From S010-25 sp964441285 (lineage in GTDB: Bacteria > Pseudomonadota > Gammaproteobacteria > SZUA-229): a stretch of 64,000 nt of DNA. Position 1 is the first letter of the stretch. Every line of letters begins with the position of its first letter. Positions 9,200-17,274 of the stretch are shown here, piece by piece. The notes under the pieces were generated by a model. That model did no database searches and was not told the origin of the DNA. It saw only the letters and a list, made by a program, of their open reading frames with translations. The translations under genes and the position numbers were made by a program. Location: the NCBI GenBank assembly GCA_964441285.1, contig CAYTUK010000007.1:73940-137939 (forward strand), in the 5' to 3' direction.

Positions 9200-9715
9200 T
9201 TATTCAGTTGCAAATTTTGCAAAATTGGATAAAGCCTGCGCGATTTTTTGCAGCGCCTGTTTGCAGCCTTGAATATGATGCCTTGTTGCCAGGTAAGCAG
9301 GGGCATTATAGGCCAGCCAGACCTGTCCCTTTTTGTCTTTATAAGCCAGCGCCTTCTGTGGTAAATCGATAGCCACTGTTTGCGAGCAGAGTATTAAGGG
9401 GGTGCCGACTTTGGGGTTGCCAAAAATGAGTAATTGGGTGGGGCGTAAAGTTAAACCTACCTTTTTTGCACCAGCAGTGTGATTCACGCGCTTAAAGATA
9501 GTCATGCCTTTTTTATTTAAAATCGTTTCCAATCGGTTGATGGTTTCACTCACACTATGATTGCTTTTGATTTTTATTAAACCGTTGTTTCTTAAATTAT
9601 TGGTGGCTGGTTTTTCTGCCGCCTGCGCGACCGATTGTGTGCTGATAGCGCCAGATAAAATGATTAAGAAGAAGGAAAGAGTGACTGCTTCTTTTAACAT
9701 TATCGTCTTGAGCAT
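9200..9715 (-). CDS. Secreted DUF302 domain protein
   Basis: A 171-residue protein with a hydrophobic signal sequence (about residues 7-31) followed by a DUF302 domain: VSETINRLETILNKKGMTIF, then LLIFGNPKVGTPL, ALAYKDKKGQVWLAYN and YLATRH. The function of DUF302 is not established. The family is common near sulfur and stress genes, and this copy is downstream on the same strand as the porin and the DsrE-like gene, separated by a terminator (9783-9810). It may belong to the same response, but I found no copy of the shared ECF-like promoter in front of it. Confidence 0.85.
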   Translation of the reverse strand: MLKTIMLKEAVTLSFFLIILSGAISTQSVAQAAEKPATNNLRNNGLIKIKSNHSVSETINRLETILNKKGMTIFKRVNHTAGAKKVGLTLRPTQLLIFGNPKVGTPLILCSQTVAIDLPQKALAYKDKKGQVWLAYNAPAYLATRHHIQGCKQALQKIAQALSNFAKFATE

Positions 9716-9782
9716 ACTGCCCCCATTGGTTTTATCCGTCTAATTATTGATTTTAATTTTTTATATTGAATTGTGTATGGGC

Positions 9783-9810
9783 AAAAAAATGGGGTTTTTT
9801 CAAACCCCAT
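9783..9810 (-). terminator. Intrinsic terminator downstream of the porin gene
   Basis: Hairpin ATGGGGTTT / AAACCCCAT with a 4-nt loop. Read on the minus strand it is followed by a run of seven T, so it terminates the DsrE-like/porin transcript before the DUF302 gene. Confidence 0.75.
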
Positions 9811-9900
9811 AACGCATCGATCATATCGTATTAACTAACGCAGTTTGGGTATGCCTCCCTATTTGTTATTATTGCTGTGTAAAGCCGCTTCATTATCAGG

Positions 9901-9940
9901 AACCTCCGATTAATTTCATAAATTAATCGGAGGTTTTTTA
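9901..9940 (+). terminator. Plus-strand intrinsic terminator without an obvious gene
   Basis: Perfect 15-bp stem AACCTCCGATTAATT / AATTAATCGGAGGTT with loop TCATA, followed on the plus strand by TTTT. On the minus strand the stem has no T-run. No plus-strand protein gene lies upstream within this gap, so it may end a small RNA beginning around 9820-9850. Alternatively it may be a transcription barrier protecting the porin mRNA end. Confidence 0.6.
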
Positions 9941-9965
9941 GCTTTGTTGGATTAAAAAATAGCGC

Positions 9966-11294
9966 CTAAAAGATAGTAATGATTGATAGAGATGCACGGT
10001 CATCCAGGCCATCAAGTATCTTGTTAGGACCACTGTTTGAAGATAGATTAGGTGCTTTCGCATTTCTAAACTCATAGTTGAAGGTTATACGAGCTTTCTT
10101 GTTAAAGAAGTATTGCGCACCCACTGTGGTGGTATCGAACTGCCTTTCTTTCGCTGAAACATTGGTCATCCGATCATAGGTGTCATAGCGAATATCCAGC
10201 TCAAGATTAGACAGTAGATTGTAGCCAAAAGACCCATACCAGCCGTTTGCTTTACCATCGGTTGCAACATTAAATGATGCAATAGCAGTTTTTGCCTTGT
10301 TTTTTGAACCAGCAATTGCAGCGCCATCGGTGCCGGTGAAGATCATGCCATTAGCATTAATGTATTCAAACGCAGCCTGGTATTTGCCCTTATGGAAGGT
10401 TGCTCCCAAACCATCACGGGTTCGATTATAAGTGCCTGCGCCTGCGTTAATGAGTGTACGTTTGCCATGCTGATACCAGGCGAACATTTTTAAGCTCTGC
10501 CGCCGAGCGCCTTTGCTGCCATTAAAAATCAGTGCTGAAGACCAGTACAGGTAGAGCTCTTTATTATTATTGTTGTCACCACGATCTATGCCATTACCGT
10601 TACCGATCATGACAGCGTAACTGTGTTCCCATGCGCCGAAATCAAAAGCATCAAAGACCTGAACACCAATATCACGAAACGCACCGACAGGGCCATTAGG
10701 TTTATTTGCGTCTTTATTTAAAGGGTCATTACCATTACCATTAAAAAAACGTTCTAATAATAAGCCGTTGGTGACGTTGGTGAAGTTAGTGTAGTTAAAT
10801 ACATGGATGGCCTGCAGGGCTTCTTCAGCGCCCGGCGTTTTAAATTGACCAATACGAATGCGCGCGCCTTTAATGTGATTTAAAGTGATACTGGCATCAG
10901 TGAGTTTGGCGCTGCTTTTACCTCCACCTGGAACGGTAATCCCATCATTACCGAATTCAGCAAGGAAGAAATAGTTGACATTGGGGTCGAGTGGGAAACC
11001 CGTGCCACGCACCCCAATACGCGCCCGTCGAATTTGAAACTGTGAATTGGATTTAAGGTCGGGGCCAATCTCATTAAAGATTGCGCTCTGTCCTTTCCAG
11101 TGACCGGCTTTCAGTTTGGTGCCATTGGTTGTTTGGAATTCTGGCTGAATAAAGCCCCAGACTCTGGCTCGCGCAGACTGACTATCGCGCTCTGTCCCCT
11201 GTAACATTAGCCAGTTTGCGGCCTGTGCGGTTGAAGCGCAGACCAATAGTGTTGCTCCCAGTGTTTTTAATAATAGTTTTTTCTTACGGTTCAT
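9966..11294 (-). CDS. Outer-membrane porin, phosphate-selective porin O/P type
   Basis: A 442-residue outer-membrane beta-barrel. It has a signal peptide (basic KKKLLLK, hydrophobic core, then AQA|AN) and alternating aromatic/hydrophobic strands throughout. The porin O/P-like stretch is QIRRARIGVRGTGFPLDPNV and then YFFLAEFGND, with RIRIGQFKTPG after it. The chain ends in the C-terminal Phe needed for barrel assembly. The substrate cannot be read from the sequence. The gene is 57 bp downstream of the secreted DsrE-like gene on the same strand and has no separate ECF-like promoter, so the two are probably co-transcribed. Confidence 0.85.
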   Translation of the reverse strand: MNRKKKLLLKTLGATLLVCASTAQAANWLMLQGTERDSQSARARVWGFIQPEFQTTNGTKLKAGHWKGQSAIFNEIGPDLKSNSQFQIRRARIGVRGTGFPLDPNVNYFFLAEFGNDGITVPGGGKSSAKLTDASITLNHIKGARIRIGQFKTPGAEEALQAIHVFNYTNFTNVTNGLLLERFFNGNGNDPLNKDANKPNGPVGAFRDIGVQVFDAFDFGAWEHSYAVMIGNGNGIDRGDNNNNKELYLYWSSALIFNGSKGARRQSLKMFAWYQHGKRTLINAGAGTYNRTRDGLGATFHKGKYQAAFEYINANGMIFTGTDGAAIAGSKNKAKTAIASFNVATDGKANGWYGSFGYNLLSNLELDIRYDTYDRMTNVSAKERQFDTTTVGAQYFFNKKARITFNYEFRNAKAPNLSSNSGPNKILDGLDDRASLSIITIF

Positions 11295-11351
11295 CTTTTA
11301 TCCTCCCGGATACCTGCCTGGTTTTATTAGTATGTTTTATGCGTATATTTT

Positions 11352-11795
11352 TTAAGGTTTAATCAGTTTGTAGCCCTTGTCCATTAATTGAACAATGCGT
11401 ACCACGCCGGCAGAGACGGGGACAGCATGGCTATTCAGTACAGGTTTGTGACCTAATTTCCGCGTCATCGCAGCAATAGTGTTTTTGCATGCTGAGAATC
11501 GTACGCCGCTAGATGACAGACGGCTGATGCGATTGGTGTCGGCATTGTCTTTAAACAGTAAACGTAATCCGGGGCCAAAGGCAACAATTTCTATATCGAC
11601 TTTATCCTGGCCATAATATTTGAGCAGATTTGAGGCAACATTAAGCACCAGTGTTTGCTTAAAAGGATTCGGGTCGCTGATCTGCAATACAATTCTTTGT
11701 TCTGCGAAGGGTTTGCTACTTTCGGATGCCTGTGCTTGATAGCTAAAGGGTATCGCTATCAAGAAAAGCAGAAGTAATGCGGTAAGTTTTTTCAT
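11352..11795 (-). CDS. Secreted DsrE/F-like protein
   Basis: A 147-residue protein with a signal peptide (residues 1-23, ending QAQA) followed by one DsrE-like domain: RIVLQISDPNPFKQTLVLN, VDIEIVAFGPGLRLL and GVRFSACKNTIA. A single Cys sits at the position of the active Cys of the family. DsrE domains bind or carry sulfur as persulfide, but the cytoplasmic transfer role cannot apply to an exported protein. Preceded by an ECF-like promoter matching the one before the sigma gene. The paralogous domain in the neighbouring anti-sigma factor (ACSRSI) suggests both handle the same periplasmic signal. Confidence 0.82.
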   Translation of the reverse strand: MKKLTALLLLFLIAIPFSYQAQASESSKPFAEQRIVLQISDPNPFKQTLVLNVASNLLKYYGQDKVDIEIVAFGPGLRLLFKDNADTNRISRLSSSGVRFSACKNTIAAMTRKLGHKPVLNSHAVPVSAGVVRIVQLMDKGYKLIKP

Positions 11796-11869
11796 AAATC
11801 GCTCCGGTTATCAGGGTTTATTGTTGTATTTTTAATATTTACAGCGTTAGTGTTCTGTGAACTATGGAT

Positions 11870-11894
11870 AGACGTGATAAGACAGTGTTTATTC
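11870..11894 (-). promoter_or_regulatory. ECF-sigma-like promoter for the DsrE-like/porin unit
   Basis: On the minus strand: GAATAAA (11894-11888), 13 bp, CGTCTA ending around 11870. The same two boxes with the same 13-bp spacing occur on the other strand before the sigma gene. The leader to the DsrE-like start codon would be about 70 nt. Confidence 0.6.
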
Positions 11895-12165
11895 ATTAAT
11901 TTTTTTAAAAAATTATTTATATTTTATTAACTGCTGGCAGGCTTGAAAAATCAGCCAATGTATTAATTTAGATCAAAAATCATACCTGATTAGAAATCTT
12001 GTATGATTTTTTATTGTGGTATACTTTTATTTGTTTTGTATCTATTTGTAAACGGCTCGTAGATTATTTTGGTGGGCTTAATTTCAGCCTGATGTACGTT
12101 AGCCTGGTGGCTGCGGGTGGCTGCGGGTGGCAGGCAAACAGTTGTGTGACTCGATGGTGGTGTTG

Positions 12166-12190
12166 GAATAAATGCCGTCATCCCACGTCT
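12166..12190 (+). promoter_or_regulatory. ECF-sigma-like promoter for the sigma/anti-sigma unit
   Basis: GAATAAA (12166-12172), 13 bp, CGTCT (12186-12190), identical in spacing to the divergent copy at 11870-11894. The boxes resemble the -35/-10 of group IV sigma factors, which suggests autoregulation. A start site about 6 bp downstream would leave a very short leader, since the ribosome site GGAG is at 12195-12198 and the ATG at 12205. This is a weakness of the call. Confidence 0.55.
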
Positions 12191-12204
12191 TTACGGAGTG
12201 TTGT

Positions 12205-12753
12205 ATGAATAAAATTAAACATGCGTTGGCAGCGTTTAGTTTAAAAGCCGATTTTGCTGAAAGGCGGCATAAGCTGTATAAAATTGCGTATTCCTGGTCG
12301 CATAACGCCGCATTAGCGGATGATCTGGTACAGGATACGATGTATAAAGCAATAAAAAATGCGGGTAGTTTGCGTGACGTAGGAACCCTGGATACCTGGT
12401 TATACCGGATTTTGATTAACTGCTGGCATGACTATCTGCGTACCAGTGGAAGAAATGTTGAGTTGTTTGATCTTGATGATGAAAAACAGCTTGAACATGC
12501 GGATTCCTATCAGCAGTCGCAAATTGTAAAACGTGTCCGTGCATCGGTGGCACAATTACCCTTGCCCTTACGTGAAGTGGTAACACTGGCAGATTTTGCC
12601 GAATTTAGTTATATACAAATTGCCGAAATTGCAGATATTCCAATCGGTACTGTTATGAGCCGCCTGTTTAGAGCAAGGAAAATGTTGAAAGAACAACTGC
12701 TGGAATTTGGTAACGAAATAAGCGGTTATGGCAAACTGAGGAGAGTGAAATAG
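12205..12753 (+). CDS. ECF (group IV) RNA polymerase sigma factor
   Basis: Directs RNA polymerase to a small regulon. The 182-residue protein has sigma region 2 (YKIAYSWSHNAALADDLVQDTMYKA style, with TLDTWLYRILINCWHDYLR) and region 4 (LPLPLREVVTLADFAEFSY, then IAEIADIPIGTVMSRLFRAR). There is no region 1 or 3. ATG 12205 is chosen over the longer frame because GGAG lies 6 bp upstream. Its stop overlaps the GTG start of the anti-sigma gene by one base (TAGTG), indicating coupled translation. The regulon probably includes itself and the divergent DsrE-like/porin genes. Confidence 0.93.
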   Translation: MNKIKHALAAFSLKADFAERRHKLYKIAYSWSHNAALADDLVQDTMYKAIKNAGSLRDVGTLDTWLYRILINCWHDYLRTSGRNVELFDLDDEKQLEHADSYQQSQIVKRVRASVAQLPLPLREVVTLADFAEFSYIQIAEIADIPIGTVMSRLFRARKMLKEQLLEFGNEISGYGKLRRVK

Positions 12754-13490
12754 TGAACACGATGCAGCTTTCAGATGGAGATCTGAATATGTTTGTTGAT
12801 GGGCAGCAGGCTGATCAGGAAGCACAACAGATACGTGAGGCGATGTTATCTGATCCGCAGTTAAGGGAACGGGTTTGTCAGCTTAAAGCGGTGCGTGAGC
12901 TGATTTCTTATGCGTACAGTGATGCCCCTCGCTCAGACCTGGAACGACGTGTACATAGAAATTACAGGCATAATATTTATACGACGATTGCCGCATCAAT
13001 CCTGTTGGTGTTGGGGACGCTGATTGGCTGGTATGGGCATAATTTTTCAGCCCAGTCGTCGGCGATGGTTAACTCGCGTGAAGTTTTTGAATATTTTGCA
13101 AAAAATATGCCTGTTAGCCATGTTGGACGAAAGATAGTCATACATGTATCAACCGGAAATTTGCTGGCGCTTAAAAAGACACTGGATGAAACTGAGCAAT
13201 TATATAAAAGCTATCGAGCAGCAGGTGTACCGCTATCGATTGATATTGTGACCAATAAAGGTGGGATTAATTTATTACGTGTCGGGGTTACGCCGTATGC
13301 AAATCGGATTGCACAAATGACTAAAAAATATGGCAATATTCAGTTTTTTGCCTGCTCACGTTCTATTGCCAAAGAGAAGAAAAGAGAGGGTAGAGATATC
13401 GTTATGTTACCCGAAGCACATATTGCGCGATCAGCAAGAGATATAATCCCCGCGCTGCTTGATAAAGGCTGGATATATATTAAGGTTTAG
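12753..13490 (+). CDS. Transmembrane anti-sigma factor with periplasmic DsrE-like domain
   Basis: Presumed partner of the upstream ECF sigma. The 245-residue protein has an anti-sigma-like cytoplasmic N-terminus (SDGDLNMFVDGQ, the typical 'L.A.vDGEL' start), one membrane helix (about residues 74-96, TTIAASILLVLGTLIGWYG) and a C-terminal domain of about 125 residues. That domain resembles DsrE-family folds: RKIVIHVSTGN, PLSIDIVTNKGGINLLR, QFFACSRSI and ALLDKGWIYIKV. Topology puts this domain outside the inner membrane. The Cys in ACSRSI aligns with the Cys of the secreted DsrE-like neighbour. Fusion of these two domain types is unusual. The last 4 bp overlap the convergent phosphoesterase gene. 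Confidence 0.82.
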   Translation: MNTMQLSDGDLNMFVDGQQADQEAQQIREAMLSDPQLRERVCQLKAVRELISYAYSDAPRSDLERRVHRNYRHNIYTTIAASILLVLGTLIGWYGHNFSAQSSAMVNSREVFEYFAKNMPVSHVGRKIVIHVSTGNLLALKKTLDETEQLYKSYRAAGVPLSIDIVTNKGGINLLRVGVTPYANRIAQMTKKYGNIQFFACSRSIAKEKKREGRDIVMLPEAHIARSARDIIPALLDKGWIYIKV

Positions 13491-14014
13491 GCGGCTGCGC
13501 TGTTAGTCACTAAAACTTCTTCAATCGACCATGCTTGCAAGCTGGCATGAAGTATCAGGCATGAAGGGGCTCCGTGAGTGCGGGTTTTTCCTGATGCACC
13601 GGGATTAACCACCCAGGGTTCAGCGCTTTGATCAATAACGCGGCGATGGGTGTGGCCATAGACGATCAAACGCGCTTTGCTATAATCCTTGCGAAACTGG
13701 TTATGGCTGGGATGGTTGCCGAGCCGATGACCGTGTTCGACAATAAGGAGCCCACCAGGTAATTCTAACTTCGCTATGTCAGGCAGGGCATGAGCAATCG
13801 TGGCTTCTTCATTTTTCCATGCAGCGGGATAATCATTATTGCCCGCCACGGCGACAAGACCTTGCTTTGGTTGTAGTTGTTCAAGCACCTGAGCATTGGA
13901 AATATCGCCGGCATGCACAATATAATCACACTGGTTAACCGTTTTTCTGATCTCAGGAACCAGGTAGCCGTGTGAATCGGAGAGTATGCCGACGGTTATG
14001 TCGTCATTATTCAT
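13487..14014 (-). CDS. YfcE/MJ0936-type metallophosphoesterase
   Basis: Small calcineurin-like phosphodiesterase (175 residues) with the metal-binding signature in order: SDSHG, AGDIS, GNND, EHGH and YGHTH. Likely a cytoplasmic phosphodiesterase of the YfcE family; the natural substrate is not defined. The gene is convergent with the anti-sigma gene, overlapping by 4 bp, and no functional link to the sigma system is evident. Confidence 0.9.
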   Translation of the reverse strand: MNNDDITVGILSDSHGYLVPEIRKTVNQCDYIVHAGDISNAQVLEQLQPKQGLVAVAGNNDYPAAWKNEEATIAHALPDIAKLELPGGLLIVEHGHRLGNHPSHNQFRKDYSKARLIVYGHTHRRVIDQSAEPWVVNPGASGKTRTHGAPSCLILHASLQAWSIEEVLVTNSAAA

Positions 14015-14110
14015 TTAAAAACTGAGCCATTATTCATTAATTGGTCATGCTTGGTTAGTCCTGCTTGCATTGACGGTAAGGTCTAAAGTGAATAAAGCAC
14101 GGATGGTGCT

Positions 14111-15034
14111 TTATTCTTCTGTATCAATATCTGAATCCAGCGATGCTTCGCGAGCCTCTTCCTGTTTGTGCTGGTGTTCAGCAATTTCGACCTGTTTGCG
14201 GTATGCAAGAATTTCTTTACGCTCTTGCGCACGTTCTTTCCAGGCACCTTCGCGTTCTTTGATGGTTATTTCACCAAAGAAAACCTGCTTCATTAATTTA
14301 AAACCAAATTTCATTAAAGCAAGATCATCGGTTTCGAGTGTGGTGTATTCCTCATCGCTCAGATCATACATTTTAATGAATGCATCACTCATTACAAAGC
14401 GGCGGAAACGGTCCATATCATAACTCGCCATAAAGAACATTTGCAGGCTCATTTCAGACGGTTTGCCAATGGTGGGGCCGGTCGATTTTTTCTTTAGAAT
14501 AATCTGATACCACTGGTGATTAAGTACATCATATTCTTCTACACCCTGTTCCTTGCGGTATTGAGCAATGGTCTGAGTATGATCTTCTTCGTGGCCTTTA
14601 CAATGGGCTTCTTTAATTAACAAAAAATGCCGCTCATCACTTTTTTCGGTAATGGATTTCATTGCCAGTAGCCCTGACGGGTAATAACGGCAGGCGGTGG
14701 GACGGTCGTTATAAACGCTACAGCCTTCTGCTTTCATAAACAGGCAGGCACCGCTGTCATCAGTACGCAGTTTAAGCCCTGGTACACTGTGTGCGTCGAG
14801 TTCAAATGGCACCGTGTGGGCTTTGAGAAATGCGGATGAATCCATCTCCAGACGTTTTTTTAGACGAATAATGTCATAAGGTGTAAGCGTGACGTCTGCA
14901 CGCGAACAGCATTTATTCCAGCAGGATACGCCGCGATGACAACGGAACTTCAGTTTATCGTCAAGTTCCAGTCGAACCGGCTCGACCGGGCTGGATTGAG
15001 GCAGGTCAAAATGGAATGTATTATCGTCACTCAT
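14111..15034 (-). CDS. YkgJ family cysteine-cluster protein
   Basis: A 307-residue protein whose N-terminal half has the YkgJ/UPF0153 pattern of cysteines: FRCHRGVSCWNKCC, then GACLFM, GCSVYNDRPTACRYYP and EAHCKGHE. The pattern is thought to bind zinc or iron. The C-terminal 60 or so residues are a charged, Glu/Lys/Gln-rich helix (coiled-coil like), longer than in typical YkgJ proteins. The function is not known. It lies downstream of the apr terminator on the same strand, so it is likely independently transcribed. Confidence 0.83.
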   Translation of the reverse strand: MSDDNTFHFDLPQSSPVEPVRLELDDKLKFRCHRGVSCWNKCCSRADVTLTPYDIIRLKKRLEMDSSAFLKAHTVPFELDAHSVPGLKLRTDDSGACLFMKAEGCSVYNDRPTACRYYPSGLLAMKSITEKSDERHFLLIKEAHCKGHEEDHTQTIAQYRKEQGVEEYDVLNHQWYQIILKKKSTGPTIGKPSEMSLQMFFMASYDMDRFRRFVMSDAFIKMYDLSDEEYTTLETDDLALMKFGFKLMKQVFFGEITIKEREGAWKERAQERKEILAYRKQVEIAEHQHKQEEAREASLDSDIDTEE

Positions 15035-15173
15035 AGGTAAACTCGTTTTATTTGTTGGTTGCCGTTAGCCGTCATCAAAGAATAATGGATGGTTGCTAAC
15101 CTGCGGTAATCAGTATGTTCTATCTGGTATATCGTTGTTGATATATTCAGAGCTTCTCTAATCGCTTTAAATG

Positions 15174-15206
15174 AAAAATCCGAGCAGCTTACGCTGCCCG
15201 GATTTT
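15174..15206 (-). terminator. Intrinsic terminator downstream of aprA
   Basis: Stem AAAATCCGGGCAGC / GCTGCTCGGATTTT on the minus strand with a 4-nt loop and trailing Ts, placed 25 bp after the aprA stop. Confidence 0.82.
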
Positions 15207-15230
15207 CACAGACTGTTTAAGTAAAAAGGC

Positions 15231-17213
15231 TTACTTAAATAGCTTGGACTTATCAACCAGATCAACGTGTGCACGTTTGAAACAGGTCCATTTTTTGGTT
15301 TCTTTGTCGTAAATCGAGTTTACGAAGCAATGCCAGTTTTCTTCATCAACGAAGTTCTTGTCAGTGCGGTAGTAGAAACCAGGATAACGAGATTCCTGAC
15401 GGAATTCGATGTGTTTCAGATGGGCTTCAGCGGTGAGGATACGGTGATAGTTTTCCCATGCACGAAGTAATTCGTGAAGATCTTTTGCACGCATCTTCTC
15501 GGCATCTTCTTTCAGCATGTCCAGCTTTTCGCCCGCTACTTTCATCATTTCTGCGTTAGTGTTGTAGTAAGTGGCAACACCGGCAACATACTCATCCATG
15601 ATTTTCTGCAAACGGAATTGCAGCATCTTGGGAGTGATGTAGTTAGGGTTAACGTCGATTGCTGTTGAGTAGTCCTTGAACTCAAGGAAAGTCTTAACTG
15701 GTTTGTAGATCATCGCAACCAGGTCTTCAATAGAGGTGTCAAGCTCAGGTGTGAAGTCAGCATGGTCCAGACAGTACTTAACCATAGACTTGGCCGCTAT
15801 GCGACCTTCAGCATGAGAACCTGAAGAGAATTTGTGACCCGATGCGCCAACACCATCACCGGCTGTGAACAGACCACCAATTGTGGTCATACCACGGTAG
15901 CCCCAGTTCCAGCCCGATGGCAGGTGCTCAGGAATACCTTCGCCCAGACCTTCATCTGTTGGTGCACCTAGATCAGTTGGGCCGGAAACCCAGATTCCAC
16001 AACAGCCTGAGTGAGAGCCTAACAGATAAGGTTCGGTCGGCATTAACTCAGAGTTTTTCTTCTCTGGCTCAATGTTCTCACCAACCCAAATGCCACATTG
16101 ACCAACACACATGTCAAGGAAATCTTCCCATGCTTCCGCTTCCAGGTGCTTCACTTCCCGTGGAGATAGTGTTTCACGCAGGTTCGCCAATGCGGTCACA
16201 GTATCCATCCAGATAGGACCGTTACCGTCTTTCATCTCTTTCAGCATTAAGTGGTTACGCAGACAAGAAGCCGGAACTGCTGCCGCACCGTAAGGAGGGT
16301 AGTCGTCCAGCATGGCTTTGTTCTTAACCATGTACTCTTCACCAAAAGCGTTCGTTGCTTTTGCTTTGAACAACAGGAACCATGCGCCAACAGGGCCGTA
16401 ACCATCTTTGAAACGAGTCGGTACGAAACGATTTTCCATCAGAGTTAACTCAGCGCCTGCTTCCGCAGCCATTGAATAGGTAGAACCCGCATTCCATACT
16501 GGGTACCATGCACGACCTGTGCCTTCACCAACTGAACGTGGACGGAAGATGTTTACACAACCACCAGCAGCCAGCAGGATAGCTTTTGCAGTGTAAACGA
16601 CGATTTTGTTGTCGCGGGTTGAGAAACCGACTGCGCCGGCAATTTTGCTGGGGTCATTCTTGTCGTTAATGAGTTTAACGATAAAAATACGTTCCTCAAT
16701 GTTTTCAATGCCCAGCGCTTTTTTAGCCGCTTCAGCAACAATCCATTTGTAAGACTCACCATTAATCATGATTTGCCATTTACCGGAACGTACAGGTTTA
16801 CCACCATCTTTCAATGGGGTCATGCCTTTAGAACCGTCAAAACGTTCGCCATTTTCATCTGTTTTCCAGATGGGCAGGCCCCATTCTTCAAACAGGTGAA
16901 CGGATTCATCAACGTGGCGACCAACGTCATAAGCCAGGTCATCACGGGTAATACCCATCAGGTCATTTGAAACCATGCGAGCATAGTCTGCTGGATCCTG
17001 TTCGGGACCAATGTATGTGTTAATAGCGGATAAACCTTGCGCAACCGCACCAGAGCGATCCATAGCCGCTTTATCAACAAGTTTAATTTTAAGGTCTGTA
17101 CCTTTTGACCACTGCATGATTTCAAATGCAGCGCCACAACAGGCCATACCACCGCCGATTAGCAGTATATCTACTGTTTCTTCGACAACTTCTGGATTTC
17201 CAAATTCAGCCAT
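15231..17213 (-). CDS. aprA: Adenylylsulfate reductase, alpha subunit
   Basis: FAD-containing catalytic subunit of APS reductase. In sulfur oxidisers it runs in reverse, joining sulfite and AMP to make APS in the cytoplasm. The 660-residue protein has the N-terminal FAD-binding DILLIGGGMACCGAAF, DKAAMDRSGAVAQGL, an SGSHAEGR-type FAD segment near residue 465, and WENYHRILTAEAHLKHIEFRQ-type helices of the C-terminal domain. GAGG lies 9 bp before the ATG. It is co-transcribed with aprB, 61 bp upstream; the gap contains an AT-rich inverted repeat (17250-17280). No aprM is adjacent, so electrons probably leave by another route such as a Qmo-type complex elsewhere. Confidence 0.97.
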   Translation of the reverse strand: MAEFGNPEVVEETVDILLIGGGMACCGAAFEIMQWSKGTDLKIKLVDKAAMDRSGAVAQGLSAINTYIGPEQDPADYARMVSNDLMGITRDDLAYDVGRHVDESVHLFEEWGLPIWKTDENGERFDGSKGMTPLKDGGKPVRSGKWQIMINGESYKWIVAEAAKKALGIENIEERIFIVKLINDKNDPSKIAGAVGFSTRDNKIVVYTAKAILLAAGGCVNIFRPRSVGEGTGRAWYPVWNAGSTYSMAAEAGAELTLMENRFVPTRFKDGYGPVGAWFLLFKAKATNAFGEEYMVKNKAMLDDYPPYGAAAVPASCLRNHLMLKEMKDGNGPIWMDTVTALANLRETLSPREVKHLEAEAWEDFLDMCVGQCGIWVGENIEPEKKNSELMPTEPYLLGSHSGCCGIWVSGPTDLGAPTDEGLGEGIPEHLPSGWNWGYRGMTTIGGLFTAGDGVGASGHKFSSGSHAEGRIAAKSMVKYCLDHADFTPELDTSIEDLVAMIYKPVKTFLEFKDYSTAIDVNPNYITPKMLQFRLQKIMDEYVAGVATYYNTNAEMMKVAGEKLDMLKEDAEKMRAKDLHELLRAWENYHRILTAEAHLKHIEFRQESRYPGFYYRTDKNFVDEENWHCFVNSIYDKETKKWTCFKRAHVDLVDKSKLFK

Positions 17214-17274
17214 TTTACTTAAGCCTCTATATAATAAATAATAATATTTTTATGAATAATTATTTTATAAATAA

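Larger units (their letters stand above)
11796..12204. other. 409-bp divergent control region between the DsrE-like gene and the sigma gene
   Basis: Contains the two ECF-like promoters described separately, a very AT-rich middle (11900-12010) and a short tandem repeat GGTGGCTGCGGGTGGCTGCG (12106-12125). A 69-codon open frame in the middle has no family resemblance and is not called. Confidence 0.55.

Noticed and set aside
11999..12208. 69-codon frame in the sigma/DsrE-like intergenic region
   Set aside because: Starts in AT-rich promoter DNA, has no ribosome site and overlaps the sigma promoter; the product has no domain.
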